From Verrucomicrobiota bacterium (GTDB lineage: Bacteria > Verrucomicrobiota > Verrucomicrobiia > Limisphaerales > UBA9464): 64,000 nucleotides of DNA. The notes beneath the pieces were generated by a model that ran no database searches, was not told the origin of the DNA, and saw nothing but the letters and a program-made list of their open reading frames with translations. Positions 46,775 through 55,608 of this stretch are shown here, one piece after another. Made by a program: the position numbers and the translations under genes. Location: the NCBI GenBank assembly GCA_017309115.1, contig JAFLEF010000002.1, positions 124,001 to 188,000 on the forward strand, read 5' to 3'. Position 1 is the stretch's first letter, and every line of letters starts with the position of its first letter.

Positions 46775-48511
46775 TCATAAACTGGCTTCCGTCTCCGAAG
46801 CCGCCGACTCTGCCAGAGACTCCTCCGCTCGCAGCAAGTCATGAAGGGTGACTAGGCCGATCGGCTTGCCGCCGAGATGGTCCAGAACGACCACCAATTG
46901 CGTGGTCGACTGGATCAGAAGATGTTGCAGCTCTCCTACCGTTTGGTCCCGCCGGCAGGTGGTCGCCGGTACCACCAGGGGTTCGCGCGGTCCTGCCAAG
47001 GCCGACTCCAACTCGCTCCGGAGCGCGATACCCTTCAGTTCGTCGTTGAGAATGACCGGGAAGCGGGTGTACGGGGACTGCAAGGCCACCTTCATCGCCT
47101 CCGGACTCAGGTCGGTCATCACCACCGGATAAAAATTCGCGAGCGCCGAAACTGGATACTGTCTCCAACCCTGCAAGTCGCGGGGTGGCCGGACATGTTC
47201 CAGCTCGTGACCATCCTGTTGCAGTAAGGCGTCGTAGAAGTTTTCCCGGTTCATCGTTCGTCCGATCGCCTGACTCACCAAGGCCCCGAGCATGAGGGCT
47301 GGTACCAAGGCAAATTCATGAGTCATCTCAAACACGATGAGAATGCCTGTCACCGGGGCGAACACGACCGCCCCCAGACACGCACTCATGCCCACCACGG
47401 TCAGTGCCAAGGTGTCCGCCGGCGCCAAGGGCACCTGAAGTCCGATCAAACCGGCGAGGAGCAGCCCGGTCATACCCCCGAGGAAAAGGGTGGGTGAAAA
47501 AATGCCACCACAGCCACCAAAACCATAGCTGCAAATGGTCGCGACGAATTTCGCCACCAGAAGGACAGCGGCGAGCTTCCATCCCACACCGCCAGCCAGA
47601 GCGCTGGAAAGATCGTCGTAACCCAACCCAAAAACACCCAGACGCCCCGTGCGCCAGAACACCAGCACCCCGAGGATCCAGGTGACCAGCCCTCCGAATC
47701 CCGGGGTCAACCACGCCGGAAAACGAGACTGATTTTTGGTGCGCCACCGAAGTTGAAGTGAAAGCCGCTGAAAATAAACACCCACCACACTCGCGGCGGC
47801 CGCTACCAAAGGAGTGAGCGCATATCCGGTCCAACTGGGCGCCTCAACGCCGGTCAGGGAAAAAGCGGGCTGCTGACCAATGAGAGCGTGGGCCACGAAG
47901 GCACCCAACAGTGAGGCGAGCAGGATGGATCCAAGAAAACGGCTGTTCAGATCCCCGATGATTTCCTCAAGCACGAACGTCGTGGCTGCAATGGGAGTGT
48001 TGAAAGCGGCGGCCAATCCCGCGGCCGCTCCCGCCGCCGCCGGTCCGCGACGACGTTGCTTGGGTTCACCCAGCCAACCCGCGAGATTCGAGCTCACCGC
48101 GCCGGCCAACTGCACACTGGGTCCTTCCCGACCCAGACTCGAACCGCCGCCGACGCTGAGAACTCCCGCAACCAACTTCACCCACGCCACCCGCCACGGG
48201 ACAAATCCAAAGTCTTTCCAGTACGCCAGCTTGAGTTGGGGAATTCCACTCCCGGCGGCTTCCCGACAAAATGAGCTCAGCAGCCAGCCCACCGCCAACG
48301 AAGTCCCCATCACCACCAGGAAACTGCCCACCAGAAAATGGGACAGGGAGCCTCGGGATAAGCGGGCCAGTCCCCAATCCCAGACCAACTCGATTCCCCA
48401 GTGGAACGCCACCGCCGAAAGGCCGGCACCCAGTCCATAAACGCAGACCGCGAGGATTCCCCGGCTGCGCTCCGGCAATCGCCGATACCAACGTTGCAGT
48501 GTCGGATTCAT
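46775..48511 (-). CDS. ClC-family chloride channel/transporter with CBS domains
   Basis: A 578-residue inner-membrane protein with the ClC signatures GSGIPQLKLA, GREGPSVQLAGAVSS (gating Glu) and GGCGGIFSPTLFLGGMTG, plus about ten hydrophobic helices. Two CBS modules at the C-terminus (YPVVMTDLSPEAMKVALQSPYTRFPVILND; TVGELQHLLIQSTTQLVVVLDHLGGKPIG) are probably nucleotide-responsive. It moves Cl- or another anion, perhaps in exchange for protons. ATG 48511 overlaps the methyltransferase's TGA in an ATGA junction; the longer frame to 48859 lies inside that gene. Confidence 0.93.
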   Translation of the reverse strand: MNPTLQRWYRRLPERSRGILAVCVYGLGAGLSAVAFHWGIELVWDWGLARLSRGSLSHFLVGSFLVVMGTSLAVGWLLSSFCREAAGSGIPQLKLAYWKDFGFVPWRVAWVKLVAGVLSVGGGSSLGREGPSVQLAGAVSSNLAGWLGEPKQRRRGPAAAGAAAGLAAAFNTPIAATTFVLEEIIGDLNSRFLGSILLASLLGAFVAHALIGQQPAFSLTGVEAPSWTGYALTPLVAAAASVVGVYFQRLSLQLRWRTKNQSRFPAWLTPGFGGLVTWILGVLVFWRTGRLGVFGLGYDDLSSALAGGVGWKLAAVLLVAKFVATICSYGFGGCGGIFSPTLFLGGMTGLLLAGLIGLQVPLAPADTLALTVVGMSACLGAVVFAPVTGILIVFEMTHEFALVPALMLGALVSQAIGRTMNRENFYDALLQQDGHELEHVRPPRDLQGWRQYPVSALANFYPVVMTDLSPEAMKVALQSPYTRFPVILNDELKGIALRSELESALAGPREPLVVPATTCRRDQTVGELQHLLIQSTTQLVVVLDHLGGKPIGLVTLHDLLRAEESLAESAASETEASL

Positions 48512-49146
48512 GCGGCTTTCCGCCTCCACCACGCTGAATAGATCAGACCGCAATTGAAGTGTTGCCGACCGTGAACTCGGAATCCTGCCTGACGCAGATA
48601 CGGATCCGGAGGCGTTACCTGACGGGCGGACACCTCTGTGGCCGTGCGAAAGAAGGCGTACATGATTCCGTGGATCCACTGGGCGCGCAGCCGCCGCCAA
48701 CCACGGCGCGGCACCCGAAAATCCGAGACCAACCAGTGAGCCTGGGGGGATGTTGCCCCCGCCACCCGCTCGACAATGCGGGCGACTTCCGGCGGCTGAA
48801 AGCAATCGAGAAAGAAGTGTGACGCCACTACATCGTAAGGAGCGGAGGCCGGACACCAATTCTGAATCTCCACCGCCTCGAATCGGACCCGGTCGCGCTG
48901 TTCAGGAGCCAGAATCCGTTCCGCCTCCCGAATCATGCCAGGGCTCCGCTCCAGAACCGTCACTTCCAAATCCGGACAGGCAGCCACCAACTCCTCGAGA
49001 AACCGCCCAGGCCCCTCCCCGAGCAGCAGCGCGCGCCGACAACCCTGAAGCTGGGGAAGGAAGGCGGTGCGACTGCGCTGCAGCAAACGACCCGCTAACA
49101 CCCACTCCAGGGGCCGGTACACCGGAGCTAGTGTGTCGAAACTCAC
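48508..49146 (-). CDS. Class I SAM-dependent methyltransferase
   Basis: A 212-residue Rossmann-fold methyltransferase. Motif I is RALLLGEGPGRFLEELV, followed by VTVLERSPGMIREAERIL (acidic loop), RVRFEAVEIQNW, and DVVASHFFLDCFQPPEVARIVERV as the post-I strand. The N-terminal FDTLAPVYRPLEWVL resembles UbiE-like proteins. The substrate is unknown. It is coupled by 4-bp overlaps to the membrane-protein gene upstream (49143-49146) and to the ClC gene downstream. Confidence 0.9.
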   Translation of the reverse strand: MSFDTLAPVYRPLEWVLAGRLLQRSRTAFLPQLQGCRRALLLGEGPGRFLEELVAACPDLEVTVLERSPGMIREAERILAPEQRDRVRFEAVEIQNWCPASAPYDVVASHFFLDCFQPPEVARIVERVAGATSPQAHWLVSDFRVPRRGWRRLRAQWIHGIMYAFFRTATEVSARQVTPPDPYLRQAGFRVHGRQHFNCGLIYSAWWRRKAA

Positions 49147-49535
49147 GTCAGTGCCTCCTTCGGGCTACGACGATTCCACCAGACTGCGGCCCCGATTGCT
49201 CCCAGTGTATAGACGACGATGTCCCACGGATCCGAAGTCCCCCGCCCCAACAGGACCGGTCCTACCCACTCACACACCACGGACCACACGCCCAAGTGCA
49301 GGGCGATTTCCTTCCCAGTCGGCGTCCGGTCATCGATCCTGACCCCGATTTGTCGTTGGCACCAGAGGACCACGGGCAAGGCGGCGGGAATCAGCAACAG
49401 ATCATTGAACTGCCCCTTCAGAAACGGTGAGGCCACCCATGGTTTTAGCGCGCACTGATTCAGCGCGTAACCAGTCGCTGCTGTGAGAAACAGCGGATCC
49501 CGACAATAACGAAATGCTTTCACAACAACGCCCAC
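49143..49535 (-). CDS. Hypothetical membrane protein
   Basis: A 130-residue protein with about three hydrophobic segments (FLTAATGYALNQ, LLLIPAALPVVLWCQRQ, WDIVVYTLGAIGAAVWW). It opens the reverse-strand trio with the methyltransferase and ClC genes; its TGA overlaps the methyltransferase ATG. I recognise no family; the FLKGQFNDLLLIPAALP stretch is reminiscent of small VanZ-like membrane proteins, but the resemblance is weak. Role unknown. Confidence 0.75.
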   Translation of the reverse strand: MGVVVKAFRYCRDPLFLTAATGYALNQCALKPWVASPFLKGQFNDLLLIPAALPVVLWCQRQIGVRIDDRTPTGKEIALHLGVWSVVCEWVGPVLLGRGTSDPWDIVVYTLGAIGAAVWWNRRSPKEALT

Positions 49536-49677
49536 AGAAGGAGCCCAGAACCAATCGCGATCACGATCTTCACGGTGACAACCATCATGGGGGCAGCATA
49601 GTCAGCAGCCCGAACTTATTCCAAGCCTGGGTCCAACTTCCCTCCACGTTCCTCTCTCCGCGGCAGAACACAGTCGA

Positions 49678-49881
49678 TCAACCGCCGCAGGGCTTCGTTC
49701 TCCTGCGCCCCTGATTGCACACTCGCGCGGCATCCATTCCCACCGCGTCGGGACTCGAACGTACCCAGGTCCGCCCCGGCCAGATCCGCACGCCAGTTTC
49801 AGCTGCGAGCGAGTCGGAAATCAGGACCCACCATACCAGGACCAAGAGAATTCTGCCCCCCTCCTTCCACCTCGAAGACAT
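49678..49881 (-). pseudogene. Probable N-terminal remnant of an exported serine hydrolase
   Basis: The reading frame from ATG 49881 gives a signal peptide (MSSRWKEGGRILLVLVWW, LISDSLAAE) and then WPGRTWVRSSPDAVGMDAARV, which resembles the start of beta-lactamase-family serine hydrolases (SPEAVGMDAARL...). The similarity ends at once and the frame stops after about 67 residues, with no continuation visible in other frames. I read it as the decayed 5' end of such a gene, or a very small secreted protein. Confidence is limited. Confidence 0.35.
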
Positions 49882-50169
49882 GGTTAGTCCAACGATCGAC
49901 ACACCTGCGAAGGCGAGCCTGCGTTCCGCATTTTCCCCGGGTCACCCTCAACGATTCCTTGACCCTTGCGCCGTCTTATCCCCAATAGAGGGCATCCACC
50001 TTGCAGTCTGTTCTCCGGAAATTCGGGAACACGCGGGAAGCCTTGGCGTCTTCGCGTTCCCCGCTTTCTCTGGGCGTGGAGCAGTGGCTTGGGAGTCGTT
50101 CGACTTCTGTCGGCCAAGATACCCGCGCCCATCACAGCGCTGCGAGGAAACCAAAACCATGCGGAACCT
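49882..50169. promoter_or_regulatory. Upstream region of the large secreted protein
   Basis: No gene is seen. The stretch must hold the promoter of the secreted protein that starts at 50170. A TTGACC at about 49959 with a weak CAATAG-like box 17-18 bp later is a candidate sigma-70 promoter, but the match is poor. Confidence 0.3.
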
Positions 50170-53028
50170 ATGACTCCCTATCGTAGAATTCTCTCCCTCG
50201 TATCGGTTGCCCTGCTGCCGGCAAGTCTCACCTCCCTCGTTCATGCTGCGCCCCTGATCACCAACGTGGTCGAGACGGGCGGTGATGACGAAGCGACTGA
50301 CACCCTCGTGGCCCAATGGACCGGCGCCACGTTCATCAATGGCATTGCCGGCGAACCAATTCCTGGTTCGGCGGCAGACGCCCCTTATACGGTTGGCCTC
50401 TTCGCCGAAGAAGCCCCGATGTTTGTGGACCGTAACCATCAGTGGAATGGAGCAACGGCCGCTCTCCCCATTCCCAAATACCTCGAAGGAGGGGAATATA
50501 TAATGTCCGGCAACGACAACCGGGACAACGCCGATTACCTCCTCGAGGTCACGATCTCCGAGGCCTGTTATGTGTATATGTTGATCGATGATCGGATGGG
50601 CGATGCCTCGAATGCCAACCCGCCCAATTTCCCTGACTGGTCCCTTGATCGCAACGGCGACGGCAATCCCGACATGGCCTGGATCGTTGAGGAAGGCTGG
50701 GAACCCGTGAAGACCGGCTGGAATCGCTTTGGCAATCCCGACTGGCCCGACCACGTCGGGGTTGACGAAGGCGCCGACGGCGTGGGCCCGGGGGTTGGGA
50801 TCAATCAATGGTCGTCGATTTATGTGAAACGATTTCCCGCCGGGACCTTCACCTTGCGGGCACCCGACAACAGTGGTCAGAACATGTACGGGGCCGTCGT
50901 CAAGGCAGTGCCCAAGACCCCCGTGGTCACCAAGTCCGGGGGCGATCTGAACGGATTCACGTTCGAAATCGTAGATGGCAGTGTCACCTCGGTGAATCCC
51001 GCTTCGATCGCCGTGACCTTGAACGGAATGGGAATCCCCTCGCAGGGAGCGGCACTATCGATCACCAAAACCGGCGATACGACCAAGGTTGCTTACTCCC
51101 ACGGAATCATGACCGGGAGACCGTTTCCCTCCGGTTCCTCTCAACAAGCCGTGTTGACGTTCTCTGACACGGCAACGCCTCCGGCTTCCAAACAAGAGAC
51201 ACTGAATTTCACCGTCGAAAACTACGCGACCCTTACGCCGGCCCTTAAAGTCGCACCCGACACGACCAAGCCGGGTTTCCTCTGGAGGGTATTCCAGAAC
51301 GCCGTCAACCAGGTGAACAGCACGCAGAAGTCGGAACAAACCGTCCTCGGTCAACTGCGCGGACCCGACGGCACACTTCTTCCCAATCAAGCGAATCCCA
51401 ACGCCACTGGCACTGCCATCGGACCGGCCGCAGCCGCCAGTCCGGTCAATGCGTTACTTCAGTTCGAGATTGCGGGGACCATTAACCTCTCGCAGATCGG
51501 CGGCGAGGCCAACGGCAACTTCCCCGATGACGGTCAGATGCCCGGTTTGCCGGGAATCGAGGGCTTGGATGATGGAGTCGTTGGAGAGGTCATCACCTAT
51601 CTCGAACTGCCCGCCGGAGTCCTGACCATGGGTGTCAACAGTGACGACGGTTTTGAAACAACCACGGGGCTAATCCAGGACGCGGCTCAACGCCAAGTCG
51701 CCGGAAGTTTCTCTGGTAATCGCGGCGCAACCGACACGCTATTCCGGATCTTCGTTCAGGAAGCCGGTGTCTACGCCTTCCGGACGCTTTGGGAGGAAGG
51801 GAATGGCGGAGCTAATCTGGAGTGGTTCACCGTTGGAGCCAGCGGTCAAAAGGTGCTCCTCAACGACACCGCCAATGGCGGCCTCAAAGCCTATCGCGCC
51901 GCCACGGTTCCGGCTCCGTCCTATGTCCGGCAGGCCTTCCCCTTGCCCGGGGGGGTGAACGTCCCAGCCGATGCCGCCATTGTGGTGGAACTCATCGATG
52001 GCTCGACGACGGTCGCGGCGAATTCCGTGGGACTGAAATTAAATGGAGTCACCACCGCGCCCACCGTCACTAAGTCCGGGACGAGCACCCGGGTGGAATT
52101 GCCTTCAAGCGCACTTTTGCCCTCTGGTTCGACGCAGTCCGTTGAGCTGATTTACCAGACCGGATCGGAATCCGTCACCAATTCCTGGAGCTTCCGAGTG
52201 GCCGAATATGCCACGGTCTCCCCGTCGGGCGCCACGGCAGTCGGTTCCGGCAAGGATCGAGGCTTCCGCATACGCACGGTCCAAAGCGAAACCGCCCGCG
52301 CAACCAGCGTAGCTGCTGCCGAACAGCAACTGCTCAACAACAGTGGCGCACCCAACATTGCGGACCTGACCTTGGCCGGCACCGATGGGTTCTTCGTTCA
52401 TCCGGGCGTGATCAACTTTAATCAGGACGCCCCGACCGCCACCGGTAATTTCAATAGCGACAACGGATTTGAAGACGTAGCGCCTCCCGGCATTCCCGGT
52501 AGTCTGGGCGGCAACGACAACTATGCGCAGGAAATCCTGACCTATTTGGAATTCCCGGCGCCTGGTTTCTACACGCTGGGGGTCAACAGCGACGACGGCT
52601 TTAAGGTCACCAGTGCGACTGGCGCCGATGCCTTGGCCCCGACGTTGGGAGTGTTCGATGGTGGTCGCGGCGTGGCCGATTCAGTCTTCAACCTCGGGAT
52701 TCCCCAAGCCGGACTCTATCCGTTCCGACTAATCTGGTACGAGGGTACGGGCGGTTCGGCGGCGGAGTGGTTTAGCGTGACCCAGGACGGCTATCGTCTG
52801 CTCATCAACGCCGACTCTACCGGAGCCATCAAGGCCTATCAGGCCCGCACGGTGACCCCGACTCCGACCATCCAACTCGCGGTCACACCGACCGGACTTG
52901 CGATCACGTACACGGGCGTTCTGCAATCGTCCCCGAGCCTGAACGGCGCCTTTGCGGATGTCCCGGGGGCGAGCAGTCCGTACACGACGGACACCGCCGG
53001 AGCGGCCCGCTATTTCCGAGCCCGCTGA
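50170..53028 (+). CDS. Large secreted protein with duplicated PA14-like unit
   Basis: A 952-residue exported protein. Start ATG 50170 gives a signal peptide (ILSLVSVALLPASLTSLVHA); the frame is open further upstream, but that part is not protein-like. Two roughly 320-residue units share phrases: LTMGVNSDDGFETTTG and YTLGVNSDDGFKVTSA; VYAFRTLWEEGNGGANLEWF and LYPFRLIWYEGTGGSAAEWF; GGLKAYRAATVPAP and GAIKAYQARTVTP. Both resemble PA14/beta-sandwich carbohydrate-binding modules. The end LQSSPSLNGAFADVPGASSPY...YFRAR is the C-terminal segment typical of verrucomicrobial exported proteins. Likely a cell-surface or matrix-binding protein. An intrinsic terminator follows. Confidence 0.85.
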   Translation: MTPYRRILSLVSVALLPASLTSLVHAAPLITNVVETGGDDEATDTLVAQWTGATFINGIAGEPIPGSAADAPYTVGLFAEEAPMFVDRNHQWNGATAALPIPKYLEGGEYIMSGNDNRDNADYLLEVTISEACYVYMLIDDRMGDASNANPPNFPDWSLDRNGDGNPDMAWIVEEGWEPVKTGWNRFGNPDWPDHVGVDEGADGVGPGVGINQWSSIYVKRFPAGTFTLRAPDNSGQNMYGAVVKAVPKTPVVTKSGGDLNGFTFEIVDGSVTSVNPASIAVTLNGMGIPSQGAALSITKTGDTTKVAYSHGIMTGRPFPSGSSQQAVLTFSDTATPPASKQETLNFTVENYATLTPALKVAPDTTKPGFLWRVFQNAVNQVNSTQKSEQTVLGQLRGPDGTLLPNQANPNATGTAIGPAAAASPVNALLQFEIAGTINLSQIGGEANGNFPDDGQMPGLPGIEGLDDGVVGEVITYLELPAGVLTMGVNSDDGFETTTGLIQDAAQRQVAGSFSGNRGATDTLFRIFVQEAGVYAFRTLWEEGNGGANLEWFTVGASGQKVLLNDTANGGLKAYRAATVPAPSYVRQAFPLPGGVNVPADAAIVVELIDGSTTVAANSVGLKLNGVTTAPTVTKSGTSTRVELPSSALLPSGSTQSVELIYQTGSESVTNSWSFRVAEYATVSPSGATAVGSGKDRGFRIRTVQSETARATSVAAAEQQLLNNSGAPNIADLTLAGTDGFFVHPGVINFNQDAPTATGNFNSDNGFEDVAPPGIPGSLGGNDNYAQEILTYLEFPAPGFYTLGVNSDDGFKVTSATGADALAPTLGVFDGGRGVADSVFNLGIPQAGLYPFRLIWYEGTGGSAAEWFSVTQDGYRLLINADSTGAIKAYQARTVTPTPTIQLAVTPTGLAITYTGVLQSSPSLNGAFADVPGASSPYTTDTAGAARYFRAR

Positions 53029-53075
53029 GCCGAGGAGGTTCACCGTCATCCATAGCCAACCTGGCCTTTGAACCA

Positions 53076-53111
53076 GCCGGGCGCACCCGTTGCGCCCGGC
53101 CTTTTCTTTTT
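53076..53111 (+). terminator. Rho-independent terminator
   Basis: GCCGGGCGCA (53076-53085) pairs perfectly with TGCGCCCGGC (53091-53100) around CCCGT, followed by CTTTTCTTTTT. It ends the secreted-protein transcript. The following stretch up to the tRNA (53112-53328) has no gene I can support. Confidence 0.93.
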
Positions 53112-53328
53112 GTGCCCTTGATTCCCGCGCCCGCCGTCGCTCCCAGAACCCAGTGGCGCCCTTTCCCGCTTCGCGCTTATCGATTCCCGCTAGCCGCTCT
53201 CCCCCATTGTCCCAGCACTGCCGATCGATCGCTTTCCCCTTACCTCTTGCCCCTTATCCTTTTCAAATTCCGAAAAGAGACTTGCCCCCATTGGGATGCT
53301 TCCCCTTTATTTGCCGCGCTTTCCGGAG

Positions 53329-53402
53329 GGCGGGGTCGCCAAGTGGTAAGGCAGGGCTCTGCAAAAGCCCCATCGTCGGTTCGATTCCGACCCTCGCCTC
53401 CA
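53329..53402 (+). tRNA. tRNA-Cys (GCA)
   Basis: Complete cloverleaf: acceptor GGCGGGG (53329-53335) with CCTCGCC (53392-53398, one G-U), anticodon stem GGGCT/AGCCC around CTGCAAA with anticodon GCA at 53361-53363, and T-arm GTCGG TTCGATT CCGAC. Discriminator U73 is as expected for cysteine, and CCA is encoded (53400-53402). A tyrosine recombinase gene begins 176 bp downstream in the same direction, so its 3' end is a likely integration site. Confidence 0.95.
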
Positions 53403-53407
53403 TCTGC

Positions 53408-53426
53408 AACTGCTTAAAAAGCAGTT
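53408..53426. repeat. Inverted repeat just after tRNA-Cys (possible att region)
   Basis: AACTGCTT (53408-53415) and AAGCAGTT (53419-53426) form a perfect 8-bp inverted repeat beside the tRNA 3' end. There is no T-run. It could be the end of the tRNA transcript, a recombinase arm site, or part of attL. The interval to the integrase start also contains near-repeats of GGACACC. The att core itself would be the tRNA 3' end, to be confirmed by a second copy beyond this window. Confidence 0.4.
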
Positions 53427-53578
53427 ACTTCTGAAGTGCGCGGCGTCCAAATGGACACCGGAACGGACACCAGTAGGTCCCTGAGCGCCTAAACCGCGTT
53501 AAACCTTCGGTAACCCGTTTCTAGCCGGTAACGGTCCGGAACCCGCTCGCCCATCGTGTCGGCCGACATTCGCCGACC

Positions 53579-54664
53579 ATGAAAAACCGATTCCGTCTCA
53601 TCCGCCGCGGAACCCGGGGGGGAACCTTCTACTGCTACGACCGCAAGACCCGGAAGCGTTCCAGCCTTGGAACCGCCGACCCGGATGCCGCTGTCGAAAT
53701 TGTCGCCGCCAAAAACAACGCGGAGCGGCAACCGATGCTCAACCTACAGCTCGCCCGTGCCTACCTGCAGGGCAGCGATTCGACCATGAACAAGCGCACC
53801 TGGGCCGATGCCCTGGAGTCGCTCATCCAGACCAAGCAGGGGGCCAACAAGCTCCGCTGGCAGGTCTTCCAGAAGGACAAGGCGATCATCCCGCTCGTTT
53901 CGAAGATCGTCGTCCAGACGGAGGCCGAGGCCATCCTCGCGGTGCTCCGGCAGGGAACCGTCTCGACCAACGTCTTCCTCCGGCGCCTTCACAACTTCTG
54001 CGTGGACATGAACTGGCTACCGTGGCCGCTGGTGCCCAAGCGCCAATGGCCCGCCGTCCGCTTCAAGGAGAAGCGGTCGATCACGGCGGAGGAACACGCC
54101 AAGATCGTCGAGCGGGAGGGGAATCCTGAGCGCAAGGCGTTTTACCAGCTGGCCTGGCACCTCGGTGCGTCCCAGTCCGATCTCGCCCACCTGCATGCGG
54201 AGGACATCGACTGGAATGCCCGAGTGATCAGCTTCTTCCGGATGAAGACGCGGTGGCGCGGTCAGCAGCCTCCGCAGATCCGGTTCGGTGCAGAGGTGGA
54301 GGAAATCCTGGCCGGCCTTCCCAAGTCGGGTCCGCTCTTCCCGTATCTGATCACCGTGCGATGTGCGGATCGCGCGACCGAGTTTCGCCAACGGTGCACC
54401 GGCCTGGGAATCCACGGGGTCAGCCTGCATTCCTACCGGTACGCCTGGGCGGAACGGGCCAAGACCTGCGGCTACCCGGAGCGATTCGCGCAGCTGGCGC
54501 TGGGGCACAACAGCAAGGCCGTCCACCGGGCCTACGCCCGGAAGGCCATGGTGGTGGTTCCGGCGTTGGAAGACTTCGAGAAGCAGGCCAGCACCCTCCT
54601 TCAGTTCCCACCGTCCACCGTTCCGGCAATGTCCGGCGCCCCAACGGCGGCGTCCGTCCGTTGA
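53579..54664 (+). CDS. Tyrosine recombinase (integrase)
   Basis: A 361-residue site-specific recombinase, presumably inserting the element at tRNA-Cys. The catalytic domain shows LHSYRYAWAERA with H284 and R287, LGHNSKAVHRAYAR with H310 and the nucleophile Y319. The region that usually holds the first catalytic arginine (TGxRxSE) reads LGASQSDLAHL, so that arginine is not evident; some integrases of this subfamily share that sequence. The N-terminal half has a SAM-like DNA-binding part (TWADALESLIQTKQGANKLRWQVFQKD). It is transcribed away from the tRNA, as for typical genomic islands. Confidence 0.88.
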   Translation: MKNRFRLIRRGTRGGTFYCYDRKTRKRSSLGTADPDAAVEIVAAKNNAERQPMLNLQLARAYLQGSDSTMNKRTWADALESLIQTKQGANKLRWQVFQKDKAIIPLVSKIVVQTEAEAILAVLRQGTVSTNVFLRRLHNFCVDMNWLPWPLVPKRQWPAVRFKEKRSITAEEHAKIVEREGNPERKAFYQLAWHLGASQSDLAHLHAEDIDWNARVISFFRMKTRWRGQQPPQIRFGAEVEEILAGLPKSGPLFPYLITVRCADRATEFRQRCTGLGIHGVSLHSYRYAWAERAKTCGYPERFAQLALGHNSKAVHRAYARKAMVVVPALEDFEKQASTLLQFPPSTVPAMSGAPTAASVR

Positions 54665-54813
54665 TCGCAGCTCCGGCCTGCCCGGTGGCAGGCTGGGGCT
54701 GCCGCTTCCGGTTCGCCCGCCCTCCCGGGTGCCGGAAGCGCACACTTTCGGCCTACCCCTGCATACCTCCCATGCTAGGCGCGCATTCGGCGCCTGCCTT
54801 GAAGGAGGTCACC

Positions 54814-55437
54814 ATGCAACCGCTTGAACACGCATCCAACTCGGAACTGCTCGCCGCCCTCGGTGGGCCTCGCGCCGCCCAGTCGCTCATGGAGCGGTTC
54901 GGCGGGCTGTCCCCGATCGCCAGGGCGTCCCTCGACGAACTCCAGCAATTGAAGGGTGTCGGCCGAGCCCGGGCGACGGCCATCCGATCCGCTTTCCTGC
55001 TGGCGCAACGCCTGTCGCAAGAGGCCTATCAGGAGTCCCCGGTGCTGGACTCGCCGGAACGGGTCGCCGAAGTCCTTCGGGAACCCAACCGGCTCTACAC
55101 CGTCGAGAACCTCCAGGTGCTTTGCCTCAACACCCGCCGCCGCCTCATCGCCGTCGAGAACGTCGCCCAAGGCCTGTTGGACCAAGTCTTGGTTCACGCC
55201 CGGGAGGTCTTTGCCATCGCCATCGCCAAGCGGGCGTCGGCCATCATTCTTGCCCACAATCACCCCAGTGGGGATCCCTCGCCGAGCGAGGCCGACATCC
55301 GGGTGACCCGCGACCTGATCCGGGCCGGGCAACTGCTCAAGATCGAGGTACTCGACCACATCATCCTCGGGCATCGCACGATGGATCGTCAACGCGACTA
55401 CTGCTCTTTGCGGGAATTGGGCTACTTCCACCAATGA
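54814..55437 (+). CDS. radC: RadC-family JAB/MPN-domain protein
   Basis: A 207-residue protein with N-terminal helix-hairpin-helix (SPIARASLDELQQLKGVGRARATAI) and the JAB metalloprotease-like motif LAHNHPSGDPSPSEAD, followed by the family's VLDHIILG. ATG 54814 is set by the strong AAGGAGGT at 54802-54809. RadC-like proteins are common on integrative elements and plasmids and probably act in DNA maintenance; the original radiation-repair role is doubtful. It lies 149 bp after the integrase gene. Complete length and motifs suggest it is functional. Confidence 0.9.
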   Translation: MQPLEHASNSELLAALGGPRAAQSLMERFGGLSPIARASLDELQQLKGVGRARATAIRSAFLLAQRLSQEAYQESPVLDSPERVAEVLREPNRLYTVENLQVLCLNTRRRLIAVENVAQGLLDQVLVHAREVFAIAIAKRASAIILAHNHPSGDPSPSEADIRVTRDLIRAGQLLKIEVLDHIILGHRTMDRQRDYCSLRELGYFHQ

Positions 55438-55608
55438 AGCGGTAGACCGGAACTGAAGGCTCTGAAGGAACAACATGACCCCATGCGCTTCGACTTGATC
55501 CCATGACCAAAAGCAGAGAAAACCCAACTCCATTCAATCGCAAGGATTCTCAACAAGTCTTCATCTGGGCGGCAAACAATCTCACGGCAAACCAACCACC
55601 ACCTCGCT

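Noticed and set aside
49966..50169. Upstream extension of the secreted protein
   Set aside because: The extra residues precede a clear signal peptide that starts at ATG 50170.
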